NCBI GenBank assembly: GCA_013141065.1
Contig: JABFRR010000005.1
Coordinates: 1 to 64,000 of the forward strand
Length of the DNA: 64,000 nt
Origin: Bacteriovoracaceae bacterium
Lineage (GTDB): Bacteria > Bdellovibrionota > Bacteriovoracia > Bacteriovoracales > Bacteriovoracaceae
Reading direction: 5' to 3'
Part shown: positions 16,963 to 25,773 of the stretch, piece by piece
Layout of the letters: every line of letters starts with the position of its first letter
How positions within the stretch are numbered: the stretch's first letter is position 1
The notes under the pieces: model-generated
What the model was told of the DNA's origin: nothing
Database searches by the model: none
Seen by the model: the letters and a program-made list of their open reading frames with translations, nothing else
Position numbers and translations under genes: made by a program

Positions 16963-18102
16963 ATGAGATTTAGAAGCAGACTAGTTGTTAACCTCGATCA
17001 CTTCAAAAACAACATTAAGCAAATTAGAAAAATTTCTCCAGGCGCCCAAATTCTTTGTATGGTTAAAGCAGATGCTTATGGCCATGGCATGATACCGATT
17101 GCTCGGTATGCAATGACAGAGTTGGGAATTAAAGAATTTGGATGTGCAACTCTTAGTGAGGCGGTAAAGCTACGCGAAGAACTTAATGAGTTGGAATTTG
17201 ATATTTATGTCTTTTCTGATATTCAGTTAGAACTTTTAGAAAATGCAGACATCTATCTTAAGCGCCGGATTATTCCTGTCATTTCGAACGTGAGTGAACT
17301 CGATTATATTTTGCACACCACAGAATTTAAATATTTTCCCATTTGTCTAAAATTTAATACAGGTATGAATCGTTTGGGACTAGATCCCAAAGACACCTCG
17401 CTCATTGTCAATAAACTCAAACAGCACCACCGAACTAGTGTTCATCACCTTATAAGTCACTATGCGAATGCAAGTTCTGAAATGGAAAGTCATCCAGTCA
17501 ATATTTTACAAAGAAAAAGATTTAGTGAAATTAAAAAATTCTTTCGTGACTCGGGCATTACTCTTGAAAGGACTTCGCAATCTAATTCGGGGACGATAGA
17601 ACAAAAAGTAGGCTTACCTGAAGAAGGCGACGACACTCATGTACGTCCTGGGCTGATGTTATATGGCCCATCTTCACTCAGTGCTGAAATGAAGAGTGCT
17701 TTTTTAGGTCAACTGGTCTCAACACTAGAAACTTACATACTAAGAGTTTTTGAAGTGAATAAAGGTGATGTTGTAGGATACAACTCAACTCCCTGTCCGG
17801 AGGATGGTGTGATAGCTATTTTAGCAATCGGCTATGGTGATGGATTTTTTAATCGTTATTCAGGGGCTCATCTTTATCATAAAGGCTTTGAAGGTGTGAT
17901 TATCGGAAGAGTCAGCATGGATATGACTCATGTTTTTTTTCCGAAAGAATCAGTCAATGTCATTAAGGCCCACGAAATATTTACAATATGGGGTCAACAA
18001 GAGGGTGATTTACTCAAGTTTTGTAATGAAACAAAAATTATTCCTTACGAAGTCTTTTGCGCTCTTCTTCCTCGCGTTCCAAGAGTTTATCGTTTAAACT
18101 AA
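16963..18102 (+). CDS. alr: Alanine racemase
   Basis: The 379-residue PLP enzyme makes D-alanine for peptidoglycan. The PLP lysine is K35 in MVKADAYGHG; other landmarks are KFNTGMNRLG, HVRPGLMLYG, the second-base Tyr in VGYNST, GYGDGF, and VSMDMTHV. Length is normal. It is followed six bases later by the mlaE-like permease gene, so the racemase and the lipid-transport genes are probably co-transcribed. Confidence 0.95.
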   Translation: MRFRSRLVVNLDHFKNNIKQIRKISPGAQILCMVKADAYGHGMIPIARYAMTELGIKEFGCATLSEAVKLREELNELEFDIYVFSDIQLELLENADIYLKRRIIPVISNVSELDYILHTTEFKYFPICLKFNTGMNRLGLDPKDTSLIVNKLKQHHRTSVHHLISHYANASSEMESHPVNILQRKRFSEIKKFFRDSGITLERTSQSNSGTIEQKVGLPEEGDDTHVRPGLMLYGPSSLSAEMKSAFLGQLVSTLETYILRVFEVNKGDVVGYNSTPCPEDGVIAILAIGYGDGFFNRYSGAHLYHKGFEGVIIGRVSMDMTHVFFPKESVNVIKAHEIFTIWGQQEGDLLKFCNETKIIPYEVFCALLPRVPRVYRLN

Positions 18103-18107
18103 TTCTT

Positions 18108-18911
18108 GTGATAGCAAAAATTCAGAAATATTTAATTAATTCCACCGAAGATTTAGGGCGCTCTATTATTGAAATGGTTAATGGCCTGGGTCTCATGACT
18201 GAGTTTGCGGGACGGTTTTTTTACTGGGCTGTGAGAAAGCCATTTCGCTTTCATCTTTTAACCGAACAATTATATTTTATAGGTAATAAAAGTATTTTTA
18301 TTATTCTCCTTACGGGTGTGTTTACAGGAATGGTCTTTGCGACTCAAACATACTTAGGTTTCAAAATTATTAATGTCGATTCACTGGTTGGGGCCATTGT
18401 CGCAATCTCCTTAGCTAAAGAATTAGCTCCTGTTTTAACTGGATTAATTGTTGCTGGGCGGGCCGGTTCAGCGATGGCAGCGCAGATTGGTTCGATGAAA
18501 GTGACCGAACAAATCGATGCACTTGAAGTAATGGGGATCAATAGCATTCAGTATCTTGCTGTCCCAAGAATTATTGCAGCGACGATTGCTGTGCCAATGT
18601 TATCAATTGTCTTTTTATTTATTGGAAATTTGGGAGCCTACTTAGTAGGTACGACTACTTTGATGATAGATGAAGCACTTTTTTTCTCCAAGCTTGGTGA
18701 ATTCATGGTTGTTGCAGATATTGCTCAAGGAGTAATTAAGGCTACTGTTTTTGGGTTTATCATCGCTGTCATCGGCACTTATTTTGGTTTTCAAGTTGAA
18801 AAAGGGGCCGTTGGGGTAGGAAGGGGAACTAATCTCGCCGTTATTTGGGGGATGGTTTCTGTTTTGGTACTCGATTACTTTCTTACAACATTTTTGGTTA
18901 AGATTTTATAG
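18108..18911 (+). CDS. mlaE: MlaE-family ABC transporter permease
   Basis: The 267-residue inner-membrane protein belongs to the MlaE/YrbE family that moves phospholipids between inner and outer membrane. It has five or six hydrophobic spans and the family signature TGLIVAGRAGSAMAAQIGSMKVTEQIDALEVMG. The start is GTG 18108, six bases after alr; a longer frame overlapping alr is discounted. It forms an operon with the ATPase and MCE genes that follow. Confidence 0.92.
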   Translation: MIAKIQKYLINSTEDLGRSIIEMVNGLGLMTEFAGRFFYWAVRKPFRFHLLTEQLYFIGNKSIFIILLTGVFTGMVFATQTYLGFKIINVDSLVGAIVAISLAKELAPVLTGLIVAGRAGSAMAAQIGSMKVTEQIDALEVMGINSIQYLAVPRIIAATIAVPMLSIVFLFIGNLGAYLVGTTTLMIDEALFFSKLGEFMVVADIAQGVIKATVFGFIIAVIGTYFGFQVEKGAVGVGRGTNLAVIWGMVSVLVLDYFLTTFLVKIL

Positions 18912-18919
18912 GAAGGTAG

Positions 18920-19672
18920 ATGTTAACTTTTCAAAACCCGGCCATTTCCTTAAAAAATGTCACCAAAATATTTGGTGAGCAAACGGTATTGGACAGTTTA
19001 AGTTTTGATGTTGAAAGAAATAAAATTACAACGATTTTGGGTTTTTCAGGAGCAGGAAAGTCAACTTTGCTCAAACACATCTTGGGAATCATGCAGCCGA
19101 CTTCTGGAACGATTGAAGTTTTAGGTAAAGATCTTTCTACGTTAGGTAAAGTTGAGCTTCGAGAGTTTAGACGAAATTATGGAATGCTTTTTCAATACGC
19201 GGCTTTGTTTGATTCTTTTACGGCAGAAGAAAACGTAGGTTTTCCACTCAAAGAATTTACAAAACTTTCCAAAGAAGACATTCATAAGAGAGTGAGTGAG
19301 CTGCTCATTTCAGTTGGTATCAAAGAAGAGTCTTTTACTAGACTTCCCTCGGAACTTTCTGGTGGGATGAGAAAAAGAGTTGGACTTGCTCGAGCGCTGG
19401 CGCTTAGTCCACATATTATGCTTTATGATGAACCGACAACTGGACTCGATCCAATCACGACAAAAATGGTAAATAATCTAATTGTGGATACAGCAAAAAA
19501 TCATAAAGACCGTGAGATGACCTCCGTTATTATTTCACATGATGTGAGGGCCACGTTAGAAATTTCCGACTATGTTGCATTTTTAGACCGTGGTAAGATT
19601 GTAGAGTATTTACCAGTAGATGAGTTTAAAAATTCTGACAAAGAGTTAGTGCAAGAGTTTTTGAAACTATAA
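18920..19672 (+). CDS. mlaF: MlaF-family ABC transporter ATP-binding protein
   Basis: The 250-residue ATPase powers the MlaE permease. Walker A is GFSGAGKST, the signature is LSGGMRKRVGLARAL, Walker B is IMLYDEPTTGLDP, and the switch His is in IISHDV. GLDPITTKMVN is typical of MCE-system ATPases. It starts nine bases after mlaE and is followed by the MCE protein gene. Confidence 0.94.
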   Translation: MLTFQNPAISLKNVTKIFGEQTVLDSLSFDVERNKITTILGFSGAGKSTLLKHILGIMQPTSGTIEVLGKDLSTLGKVELREFRRNYGMLFQYAALFDSFTAEENVGFPLKEFTKLSKEDIHKRVSELLISVGIKEESFTRLPSELSGGMRKRVGLARALALSPHIMLYDEPTTGLDPITTKMVNNLIVDTAKNHKDREMTSVIISHDVRATLEISDYVAFLDRGKIVEYLPVDEFKNSDKELVQEFLKL

Positions 19673-19692
19673 ACTAAAAGGTGTTTAGTTCA

Positions 19693-21063
19693 ATGAATGA
19701 ATTTAAAGTCGGATTGTTGGCCTTAGCTACACTTGCCGCCATTGTATTTATGTCTTTTAAAATAACTTCTAATCAATCAGGATTTGGTCAATACGTGACC
19801 TACCGTACAATTGTTAAAGATGCTTCGGGCATTTTTCCCAAGACACCGATAAAAGTTGCGGGTATCGCAGCAGGTAGAATTACGTCAATTGAACTTCAAG
19901 GAAATACTGCACTCATCACTTTTGAAATTTTAAAACAAATTCAAGTGACTAAAAATTCTAAACTAAGAATCAAGTCGGTGGGATTTTTAGGTGACAAATA
20001 CATTGAAATTTATGTTGGGGATTCAACTGAAATGTTGGCCAAACTCGATTTCATTGATTCTGAAGAGTCTGCAGGGATTGAGACCCTTGTTAAAGATGCA
20101 TCTGAAGTATTAGTCGATGTAAAATCTATTGTGAAAAGTTTAAAAGAAAGCATTTCTCCTGATGGACAAGTTTCACCAATAAAACAAATTTTGGCAGACT
20201 TATCTGAAGTAATGGCAAATACAAAAGAAGCCACAGAAGTCTTAAAGCGTGTGACTGCTGGTAATGAGCAAAAAATTAATGCGCTCATGGATAACTTAGA
20301 AAGTTTTTCATATGATTTAGCTTATCAAATGGATAAAGCTAATCCCGATAGTACGATGTCAGACATAAAAGAAGTCTTATCAAATACAAAAAAGCTAACA
20401 GCTGATTTAAATGAAATCGTTGCCGATGTTAAACGTGGAAAAGGAACTGTTGGAAAATTATTAGTTGAAGATGAAATTGCTGATCAAGTGAAAGCGACTC
20501 TTTCAAGTGTCCAAAAAATAGTAGGAAAAGCTGATGCGATTAGAACTGAACTTTCTGCGTTTACAGGGGTAAATACATTAGGTGGAGCTGAAAACGAACT
20601 CGCTCTTCGCATTTTCCCTTCGCCTGAAAGATTTTATCACCTAGGGCTAACGACTACTGAAATTGGTCCGGACACTGAAACAATCACTGAAACAACGACA
20701 AGTGGAACAACAGTCGTTCAAAATAAAAAAGAAAGACAAAAAGATACATTTAAATTCAATATTCAAGTCGGAAGAAGAGTTCAAGACTTTGGGTTTCGTG
20801 GTGGCTTAATTGAATCTTCTGGTGGTCTAGCACTGGATTATTATCTACAAAACTTTGGAACTCGTTTTTCACTTGAAGGTTTTGATTATAAAAAAGACAA
20901 AGGTGCCAATCTGCGATTTATTACAGAGCTTCAATTGTGGAATGTTCTTTACGGACGTGCCTCACTTGATGACATGGCAAGAAAAGAGCGAAGTGCAACA
21001 GTACAAGCTGGTTTAAGATTCAATGACGAAGACTTAAAAGGCTTAATAGGATTTTTCTTTTAA
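19693..21063 (+). CDS. MCE-domain protein (MlaD-like) with beta-rich C-terminus
   Basis: The 456-residue protein has an N-terminal membrane anchor (LLALATLAAIVFMSF), one MCE domain at about 32-112 (VKDASGIFPKTPIKVAGIAAGRI), a long helical region at 115-290, and a C-terminal part of about 150 residues with alternating beta strands ending in IGFFF. E. coli MlaD is only 183 residues and lacks the tail. Start is taken as ATG 19693 with AAAAGG upstream; GTG 19681 is an alternative. Its product should bind lipids in the periplasm; the tail may reach or enter the outer membrane. Confidence 0.85.
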   Translation: MNEFKVGLLALATLAAIVFMSFKITSNQSGFGQYVTYRTIVKDASGIFPKTPIKVAGIAAGRITSIELQGNTALITFEILKQIQVTKNSKLRIKSVGFLGDKYIEIYVGDSTEMLAKLDFIDSEESAGIETLVKDASEVLVDVKSIVKSLKESISPDGQVSPIKQILADLSEVMANTKEATEVLKRVTAGNEQKINALMDNLESFSYDLAYQMDKANPDSTMSDIKEVLSNTKKLTADLNEIVADVKRGKGTVGKLLVEDEIADQVKATLSSVQKIVGKADAIRTELSAFTGVNTLGGAENELALRIFPSPERFYHLGLTTTEIGPDTETITETTTSGTTVVQNKKERQKDTFKFNIQVGRRVQDFGFRGGLIESSGGLALDYYLQNFGTRFSLEGFDYKKDKGANLRFITELQLWNVLYGRASLDDMARKERSATVQAGLRFNDEDLKGLIGFFF

Positions 21064-22289
21064 TGGAAAGAAACTGGCTAATTCGTACAACTCAAAATCA
21101 AGTCTTGGGACCTGTCACCAAGCAAAAGATTTTAGAGTTTATTCAAAAGGGAGCTTTAGGGCTTTCGGATGAAGTATGTAGTGGCAACGGTTATTGGTTT
21201 CATTTACGAGAAAAAGACCTGGTCGAAAAATATCTTCATGGTGACATCCCACAAGGTTATAATCCGATTTCGGAATCAAGAAGTGTATTATCGAAAAGAG
21301 AAAATCCAGATAAGACATCTTCGATTAATACTGCTCCTGTCAATAAATTCGAGATTGCTTCAAGCACTCTGACTTCTGGAATTGTACCCAAAAGTGAAGA
21401 CTTGGATTTCCCTGAGATTGCGAATGTCGGACATGTGGCTTCTAAAGATTTAGAAACTAAATTGCCTGATCTGTCTGATTTAGAGTTTCCCGATGTAGAA
21501 CTCATCACTGAATCAGTGAAAGCTAATCCCTCAATCGTCTATGCGACAGAACAAAAAACATCACCTAATATTGTCGTTCCTAAGCCAAAACCAGAGCCGG
21601 TATCAAATTTTAATTTCAGCATTGAAGGAGAAGAAGTCAATTTTCCTAAAGCTGATGACCTTGAATTTCCTGATCTTGATAACATGAAAACCTCGCCTAA
21701 AATTGAAAAAGGCAAGGTTGATCTTTCTCACCAATATACGAGAACAGTTGCTCTGGATATGCAGCAAATGGAAGAAGTTCTTCCCGAAAATCAAAATACA
21801 AAGGATGAAACAAAAACCACTGCAACTGAAGAAAATAGTGATAAAGATTTTGAGTTTTCGGTTGATGTAAAACAAATCGGAAAAAAATTCATTAGCCAAA
21901 ATGATTCAGAAGAGCACACCGAACAACTCCAAGACCTACAAGCAATCGAAGACATGGAGGCTGCTGCCCAAGTCCCATTGCAAGTAAAAGGCAAGTTTGC
22001 GAACGCTAAAGAAATGGCTTCAAGTTACGTGAAAAAAGAAAAGGGCCCTAAGCTCGAAGATCGAAAACTTCTTCATGAAAGAAAAGCGAAGACAGTTGAA
22101 AATCAACCGATACGTAAAGTAATCAATGAGCCAATGGTCACTACGCCAGGCCCTATTGATACTTCCATGGGCTCACTTAAAAAGCGCAATGATAATTATC
22201 TTTTTTTCATTTTGATTATAATTGTACTTATCATCATTGCGGTATTCTTCTATTTCAAAGAAATATTAAATAAACCACTGCCAGTTTAA
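21063..22289 (+). CDS. GYF_2-domain protein with C-terminal membrane anchor
   Basis: The 408-residue protein begins with a GYF_2 (DUF4339-like) domain at residues 1-60: NWLIRT...VLGPVTKQKILEFIQKGALGLSDEVCSGNGYWFHL. A long, acidic, low-complexity region with repeated DLEFP-type motifs (SEDLDFPEI, LSDLEFPDV, ADDLEFPDL) follows. A single hydrophobic span (FFILIIIVLIIIAVFFYF) near residue 385 anchors it tail-first. Its ATG shares a base with the stop of the MCE gene. Probably a cytoplasmic adaptor at the membrane; its link to lipid transport is only positional. Confidence 0.7.
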   Translation: MERNWLIRTTQNQVLGPVTKQKILEFIQKGALGLSDEVCSGNGYWFHLREKDLVEKYLHGDIPQGYNPISESRSVLSKRENPDKTSSINTAPVNKFEIASSTLTSGIVPKSEDLDFPEIANVGHVASKDLETKLPDLSDLEFPDVELITESVKANPSIVYATEQKTSPNIVVPKPKPEPVSNFNFSIEGEEVNFPKADDLEFPDLDNMKTSPKIEKGKVDLSHQYTRTVALDMQQMEEVLPENQNTKDETKTTATEENSDKDFEFSVDVKQIGKKFISQNDSEEHTEQLQDLQAIEDMEAAAQVPLQVKGKFANAKEMASSYVKKEKGPKLEDRKLLHERKAKTVENQPIRKVINEPMVTTPGPIDTSMGSLKKRNDNYLFFILIIIVLIIIAVFFYFKEILNKPLPV

Positions 22290-22290
22290 T

Positions 22291-22815
22291 TTACGACTGA
22301 CTTCCTGTTTGAATATAAAGTGAAATGAGTTTCTCTTTGATTTCAAGGTCCTCGATATCGTGAAAAGCTGCCTCGGCTTCTTTTTTGAGTCGTCTAAATT
22401 CAGGAGAAAATGGGTGTAACTTTTGGGAGTTATTTGATTTAATTTTATCAAGTGGAGCAATAAATTGAGAGTATTGTTGTTCGAAGTGAGTGCTGTCGAC
22501 AATAAACTTAATACTCACGATAGACTTATCTAAGTTGGGAAATTTTGCAAAAATTTTCTTTTTAAGTGGCACTTCCATAAAACTGAGCTCATTAGCGAAT
22601 GCTGAATGGTTACTAAGGACCACTAAAGTTCCGTGCTGATTTTTTAGAGGTATAGTGTGCTCTGAAAGTTTTTCTCCGGCAATTTCTCGCCACGCCTTTA
22701 TCAGGCTTAAAAAATCAAAACTTTGCGAGAGTTGTTGTGATTTTTTTGTGTCGTTTTTAGATGTGCGCGGCGCAGGTCCATCAAATTCTATAAATTGGGA
22801 GAGTTTTTTTAACAT
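22291..22815 (-). CDS. DciA-like DUF721 protein
   Basis: The 174-residue protein contains the DUF721 core: FLSLIKAWREIAGEKLSEHTIPLKNQHGTLVVLSNHSAFANELSFM. In many bacteria this family (DciA) loads the replicative helicase DnaB. The C-terminal half has two charged helices (RRLKKEAEAAF, DIEDLEIKEKLI). It is convergent with the GYF_2 gene and divergent from lptE. The family call is good; helicase loading in this organism is by homology. Confidence 0.75.
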   Translation of the reverse strand: MLKKLSQFIEFDGPAPRTSKNDTKKSQQLSQSFDFLSLIKAWREIAGEKLSEHTIPLKNQHGTLVVLSNHSAFANELSFMEVPLKKKIFAKFPNLDKSIVSIKFIVDSTHFEQQYSQFIAPLDKIKSNNSQKLHPFSPEFRRLKKEAEAAFHDIEDLEIKEKLISLYIQTGSQS

Positions 22816-22859
22816 AAAATTGATTCAAGCCTTATGGCTTTTAGGGTAGCATTGAGCTC

Positions 22860-23534
22860 ATGAAACGACGATTTTTTTCTCTTTTTATAATGGCATTTAC
22901 CTTGGCTTCATGTGCAGGGTATCATTTTAATACAAATAACAACCCTTTAATAGGCTATGACATTCATTCTGTTGCGGTGCCTATGTTCATTAATCGCTCA
23001 GTGTTGCCTGACTTAGCAGCACCCATGACTCGAGAAATTACTCTGACATTGAGTGATTATTCAGGACTAAAAGTCTTGAGTGGCAACAAGGAAAACACCG
23101 ATGCCGTTTTAATAGGTGTGATTGAATCAAAAGATTATTACAACGAAGTCGTCACTACATCTCAAACGCTTTTTTCTGGGACTGAAAAATTAATTAAGCC
23201 TTCTATTGGTGCACGCACAGATTTTTATTATCCAGTTCAAACGACCTACGCTCTTGCACTCAAAGTGATTTTAATTAAAAATCCCTCTCCCGAGGAAATT
23301 GCCTTGGCCAGTTCCAATTTAGGTGAACTGCTTAAAGCAAATCCTAAAGTAGTATTAGTGGATACAATAAATTTAAGTGGGACATTTTCTAGAGTTGTCG
23401 GAGAAACTTCAGGTTCTGGCTCTATCGGAAAAACTAATTTCGTGAAAAATAAAGGCATTTTTGAAAAAAGTCTTCAAGAGACTGCGCTTAATGCGGCAGA
23501 GTCATTTAAGCAGGTTGTTTTAAATGCTTTCTAA
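22860..23534 (+). CDS. lptE: LPS-assembly lipoprotein LptE
   Basis: The 224-residue lipoprotein has lipobox LASC (Cys at about residue 18) followed by AGYHF, the LptE hallmark, and VAVPMFINRSVLPDLAAPMTREI. LptE plugs the LptD barrel that delivers LPS to the outer-membrane surface. The C-terminal third, after a serine/glycine-rich turn, is longer than in E. coli. It overlaps holA by 11 bases, the same lptE-holA order as in enterobacteria. Confidence 0.85.
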   Translation: MKRRFFSLFIMAFTLASCAGYHFNTNNNPLIGYDIHSVAVPMFINRSVLPDLAAPMTREITLTLSDYSGLKVLSGNKENTDAVLIGVIESKDYYNEVVTTSQTLFSGTEKLIKPSIGARTDFYYPVQTTYALALKVILIKNPSPEEIALASSNLGELLKANPKVVLVDTINLSGTFSRVVGETSGSGSIGKTNFVKNKGIFEKSLQETALNAAESFKQVVLNAF

Positions 23535-24456
23535 AATGCTTCCGTGGGATTTTTATTCAAAACACCCAACAACTATCGATACCAAAAAACCAGGCTTGTA
23601 TGCTTTTCTCATTTCTGATCCATACTTAGAGCGAATTTTTTTTGATAGACTTCCAAAAAAAGATCTTAATCTCGCACTTTATAGCGGCGTAGATATCACT
23701 AAAGATTTTATAGAGGAACATTTTTTAAATTTGTCTTTTTTTTCTAACACTGATCATATCCAGGTCATTAATGCCGAGGGAATCCCAGCGGGGCAATTAA
23801 CTCTCTTAAACGAAGACTCCCTTGATTGGTCAGAGAGATTTATGATTTTGTGTTTTACCAAATCATCAAAGGCTTTTACTGATTTTGCCAAAGGAAAAAA
23901 TGTAACTGCCATTGAAATTGAAGAACCAAAATTCTGGGAAGGGCCAAAGCTTTGGCAATTCATCCAAAAAGCAAAAGGTGTAAATTATCCACCTGAAATT
24001 AGTCGTTTTGTCCTAGATAATCTTGAACATCACTCTGAATCTTTTTTATGGGCCATTGATACTATTGAACTCAATTTTGAAAAGGGAAAAATTAATCTCA
24101 GTGAATTGCAGAATTTAATTAAAAAGGAAAAATGGGATTTTTTCTCCTTGGCTGATATTTTTCAGAATAATCCTAAAAACTTTTTTAACACTATATTAAA
24201 AAAAGAAGAATTCGATCATGAGTGGTATAGAGGCCTTTTTTCGTTTATGCAATCTCACTTAGTCAAAGCATTGAGCCCAGAAGATATAAAGCTAAAGGCC
24301 AAACTCAGCAAATATGATCAAGGATTGCTTGATCTAAGTGAAAAATGGAGCAATCATCAAATTATTGCCTCCATCAAGTTTTTTTCTGAACTAGAAGTTA
24401 TGGCAAAATCAAATGATCAATTCCTACTAAATCACCTAAGGATGAAGCTTTTATGA
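23524..24456 (+). CDS. holA: DNA polymerase III subunit delta
   Basis: The 310-residue protein is a divergent HolA, the clamp-loader subunit that opens the beta sliding clamp. Sequence identity to E. coli appears low, but the layout fits: an N-terminal alpha/beta ATPase-like domain without a working P-loop, FWEGPKLWQFIQK, a middle helical domain, and a C-terminal helical collar with LNHLRMKLL. Immediate downstream position to lptE, as in E. coli, supports the call. It overlaps the next gene by 4 bases. Confidence 0.75.
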   Translation: MLSKMLPWDFYSKHPTTIDTKKPGLYAFLISDPYLERIFFDRLPKKDLNLALYSGVDITKDFIEEHFLNLSFFSNTDHIQVINAEGIPAGQLTLLNEDSLDWSERFMILCFTKSSKAFTDFAKGKNVTAIEIEEPKFWEGPKLWQFIQKAKGVNYPPEISRFVLDNLEHHSESFLWAIDTIELNFEKGKINLSELQNLIKKEKWDFFSLADIFQNNPKNFFNTILKKEEFDHEWYRGLFSFMQSHLVKALSPEDIKLKAKLSKYDQGLLDLSEKWSNHQIIASIKFFSELEVMAKSNDQFLLNHLRMKLL

Positions 24457-25640
24457 TGAGAATCTTTTTATTAATTTTGTTGTTAATTTTAAGTGTTTCG
24501 AGTTGTTCGACGCCAAAGACAGAGATCGAAGTTGCTCCTATCGTTACTCAGCCAGAAATCCCGCTAAAGATTGAACCAATTAATTTAGATTTTAAATATA
24601 ATGAAGACTTAAATAAAGTTTGGTCAAATTATTTTACTGAAGATTTTACAGACTCAAGAGCAATCGTTATTTACGTTGTCACCAATCGAAACCTCAAACA
24701 AGGAAACACTCTTGGTTGCAGTGATGACTATTTTGGAGTCAACACCGATAAAGTAGTGAGAAATATTGCTTGTAAAATCAATGTACCCAAAAATCATACT
24801 ACGGGTGAAATTCAAATCGCCTCTGACAATCGTCAATCATCACACGATTATTTTAAAGTATTAAGCATAAAAAGTTTTGATCAAACAGCAATGATTGAAA
24901 CACTTAAAAAAAGTCAGAGATTACCTTTAGTTTTTGTTCATGGTTTTAACGTAAAATTTCAAGAAGCAATTTTCAGGGCTTCACAAATTGCTTATGACTT
25001 AAAATACCAAGGGCCAATTATTTTATTTTCATGGCCAGCTGGTTCTGGAGATGGATTTTTAGATGATAAACTTGTTAATCGAACTTATAAAAATAATTCA
25101 CAAACGGCTAAAGATTCAATCTTAGTTTTTAAAGATTTAATGGATACTTTTTATAAAATGAATTTAAAAGTGAATTTAATAGTTCACTCTATGGGGCATC
25201 AAGTAGTATTGCCGGCACTTAATCAATGGGCAACGGCCAAATCAAATGGATTAGATAGGAAAATTATTAATGAATTAATTTTAAATGCTCCAGATTTTGA
25301 AATTAATCAATTCGACCGAGTGGCTGAAAATTTAAAAACGATTTCCAACCGAGTAACACTTTATTGTTCATTTAACGACAGTGCAATGGTTGCCTCTGAA
25401 GTCATGAATAAGAATAAAAGACTTGGAGGGTGTGCTCAGGTTGAGGCGATTGACACTATCAATGTAAGTCTAATTGACGCTCCTACGATGGGAGTCGTTG
25501 GGTTGGGTCATGGATACTATTCTTCTCGTCCACTTCTCACTGATTTCTTTCAAGTTTTATTAGGTATAGATGCTGAAAAAAGACTTTTTATTAGAAAAAG
25601 TGAACCCAACAGTACTGAAAAATATTATTTAAGGCCGTAG
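24453..25640 (+). CDS. DUF900 alpha/beta-hydrolase lipoprotein
   Basis: The 395-residue protein has a lipobox (VSSC, Cys at about residue 18). The catalytic domain is a DUF900 alpha/beta hydrolase: LVFVHGFNVKFQEAI oxyanion region, ILFSWPAGSG, nucleophile Ser in VHSMGHQVVLPAL, and a late His in VGLGHGYY. It is therefore a lipid-anchored envelope esterase or lipase of unknown substrate. The gene starts inside the end of holA (ATGATG), so it belongs to the lptE-holA transcript. Confidence 0.8.
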   Translation: MMRIFLLILLLILSVSSCSTPKTEIEVAPIVTQPEIPLKIEPINLDFKYNEDLNKVWSNYFTEDFTDSRAIVIYVVTNRNLKQGNTLGCSDDYFGVNTDKVVRNIACKINVPKNHTTGEIQIASDNRQSSHDYFKVLSIKSFDQTAMIETLKKSQRLPLVFVHGFNVKFQEAIFRASQIAYDLKYQGPIILFSWPAGSGDGFLDDKLVNRTYKNNSQTAKDSILVFKDLMDTFYKMNLKVNLIVHSMGHQVVLPALNQWATAKSNGLDRKIINELILNAPDFEINQFDRVAENLKTISNRVTLYCSFNDSAMVASEVMNKNKRLGGCAQVEAIDTINVSLIDAPTMGVVGLGHGYYSSRPLLTDFFQVLLGIDAEKRLFIRKSEPNSTEKYYLRP

Positions 25641-25735
25641 ATTTTTTACAGAGTGCAAAAAAATAAATTCATCAAATCCTAACAAAACTCAAAGACTAAC
25701 ATAACTTGAGAAAAAGCCTCGGTTGCAGTTAGTAT

Positions 25736-25765
25736 CCAAAATATTAGAAACTAGAAATATTTTGG
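25736..25765 (+). promoter_or_regulatory. Inverted repeat overlapping the ribosome-binding site of the TonB module
   Basis: Perfect 10-bp arms CCAAAATATT (25736-25745) and AATATTTTGG (25756-25765) flank a 10-base spacer. The last two bases of the right arm are the first two of the GGAG ribosome-binding site (25764-25767) of the following gene. As RNA this hairpin could affect ribosome access; as DNA it could be an operator. Which applies is unknown. Confidence 0.5.
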
Positions 25766-25773
25766 AGTCGATT

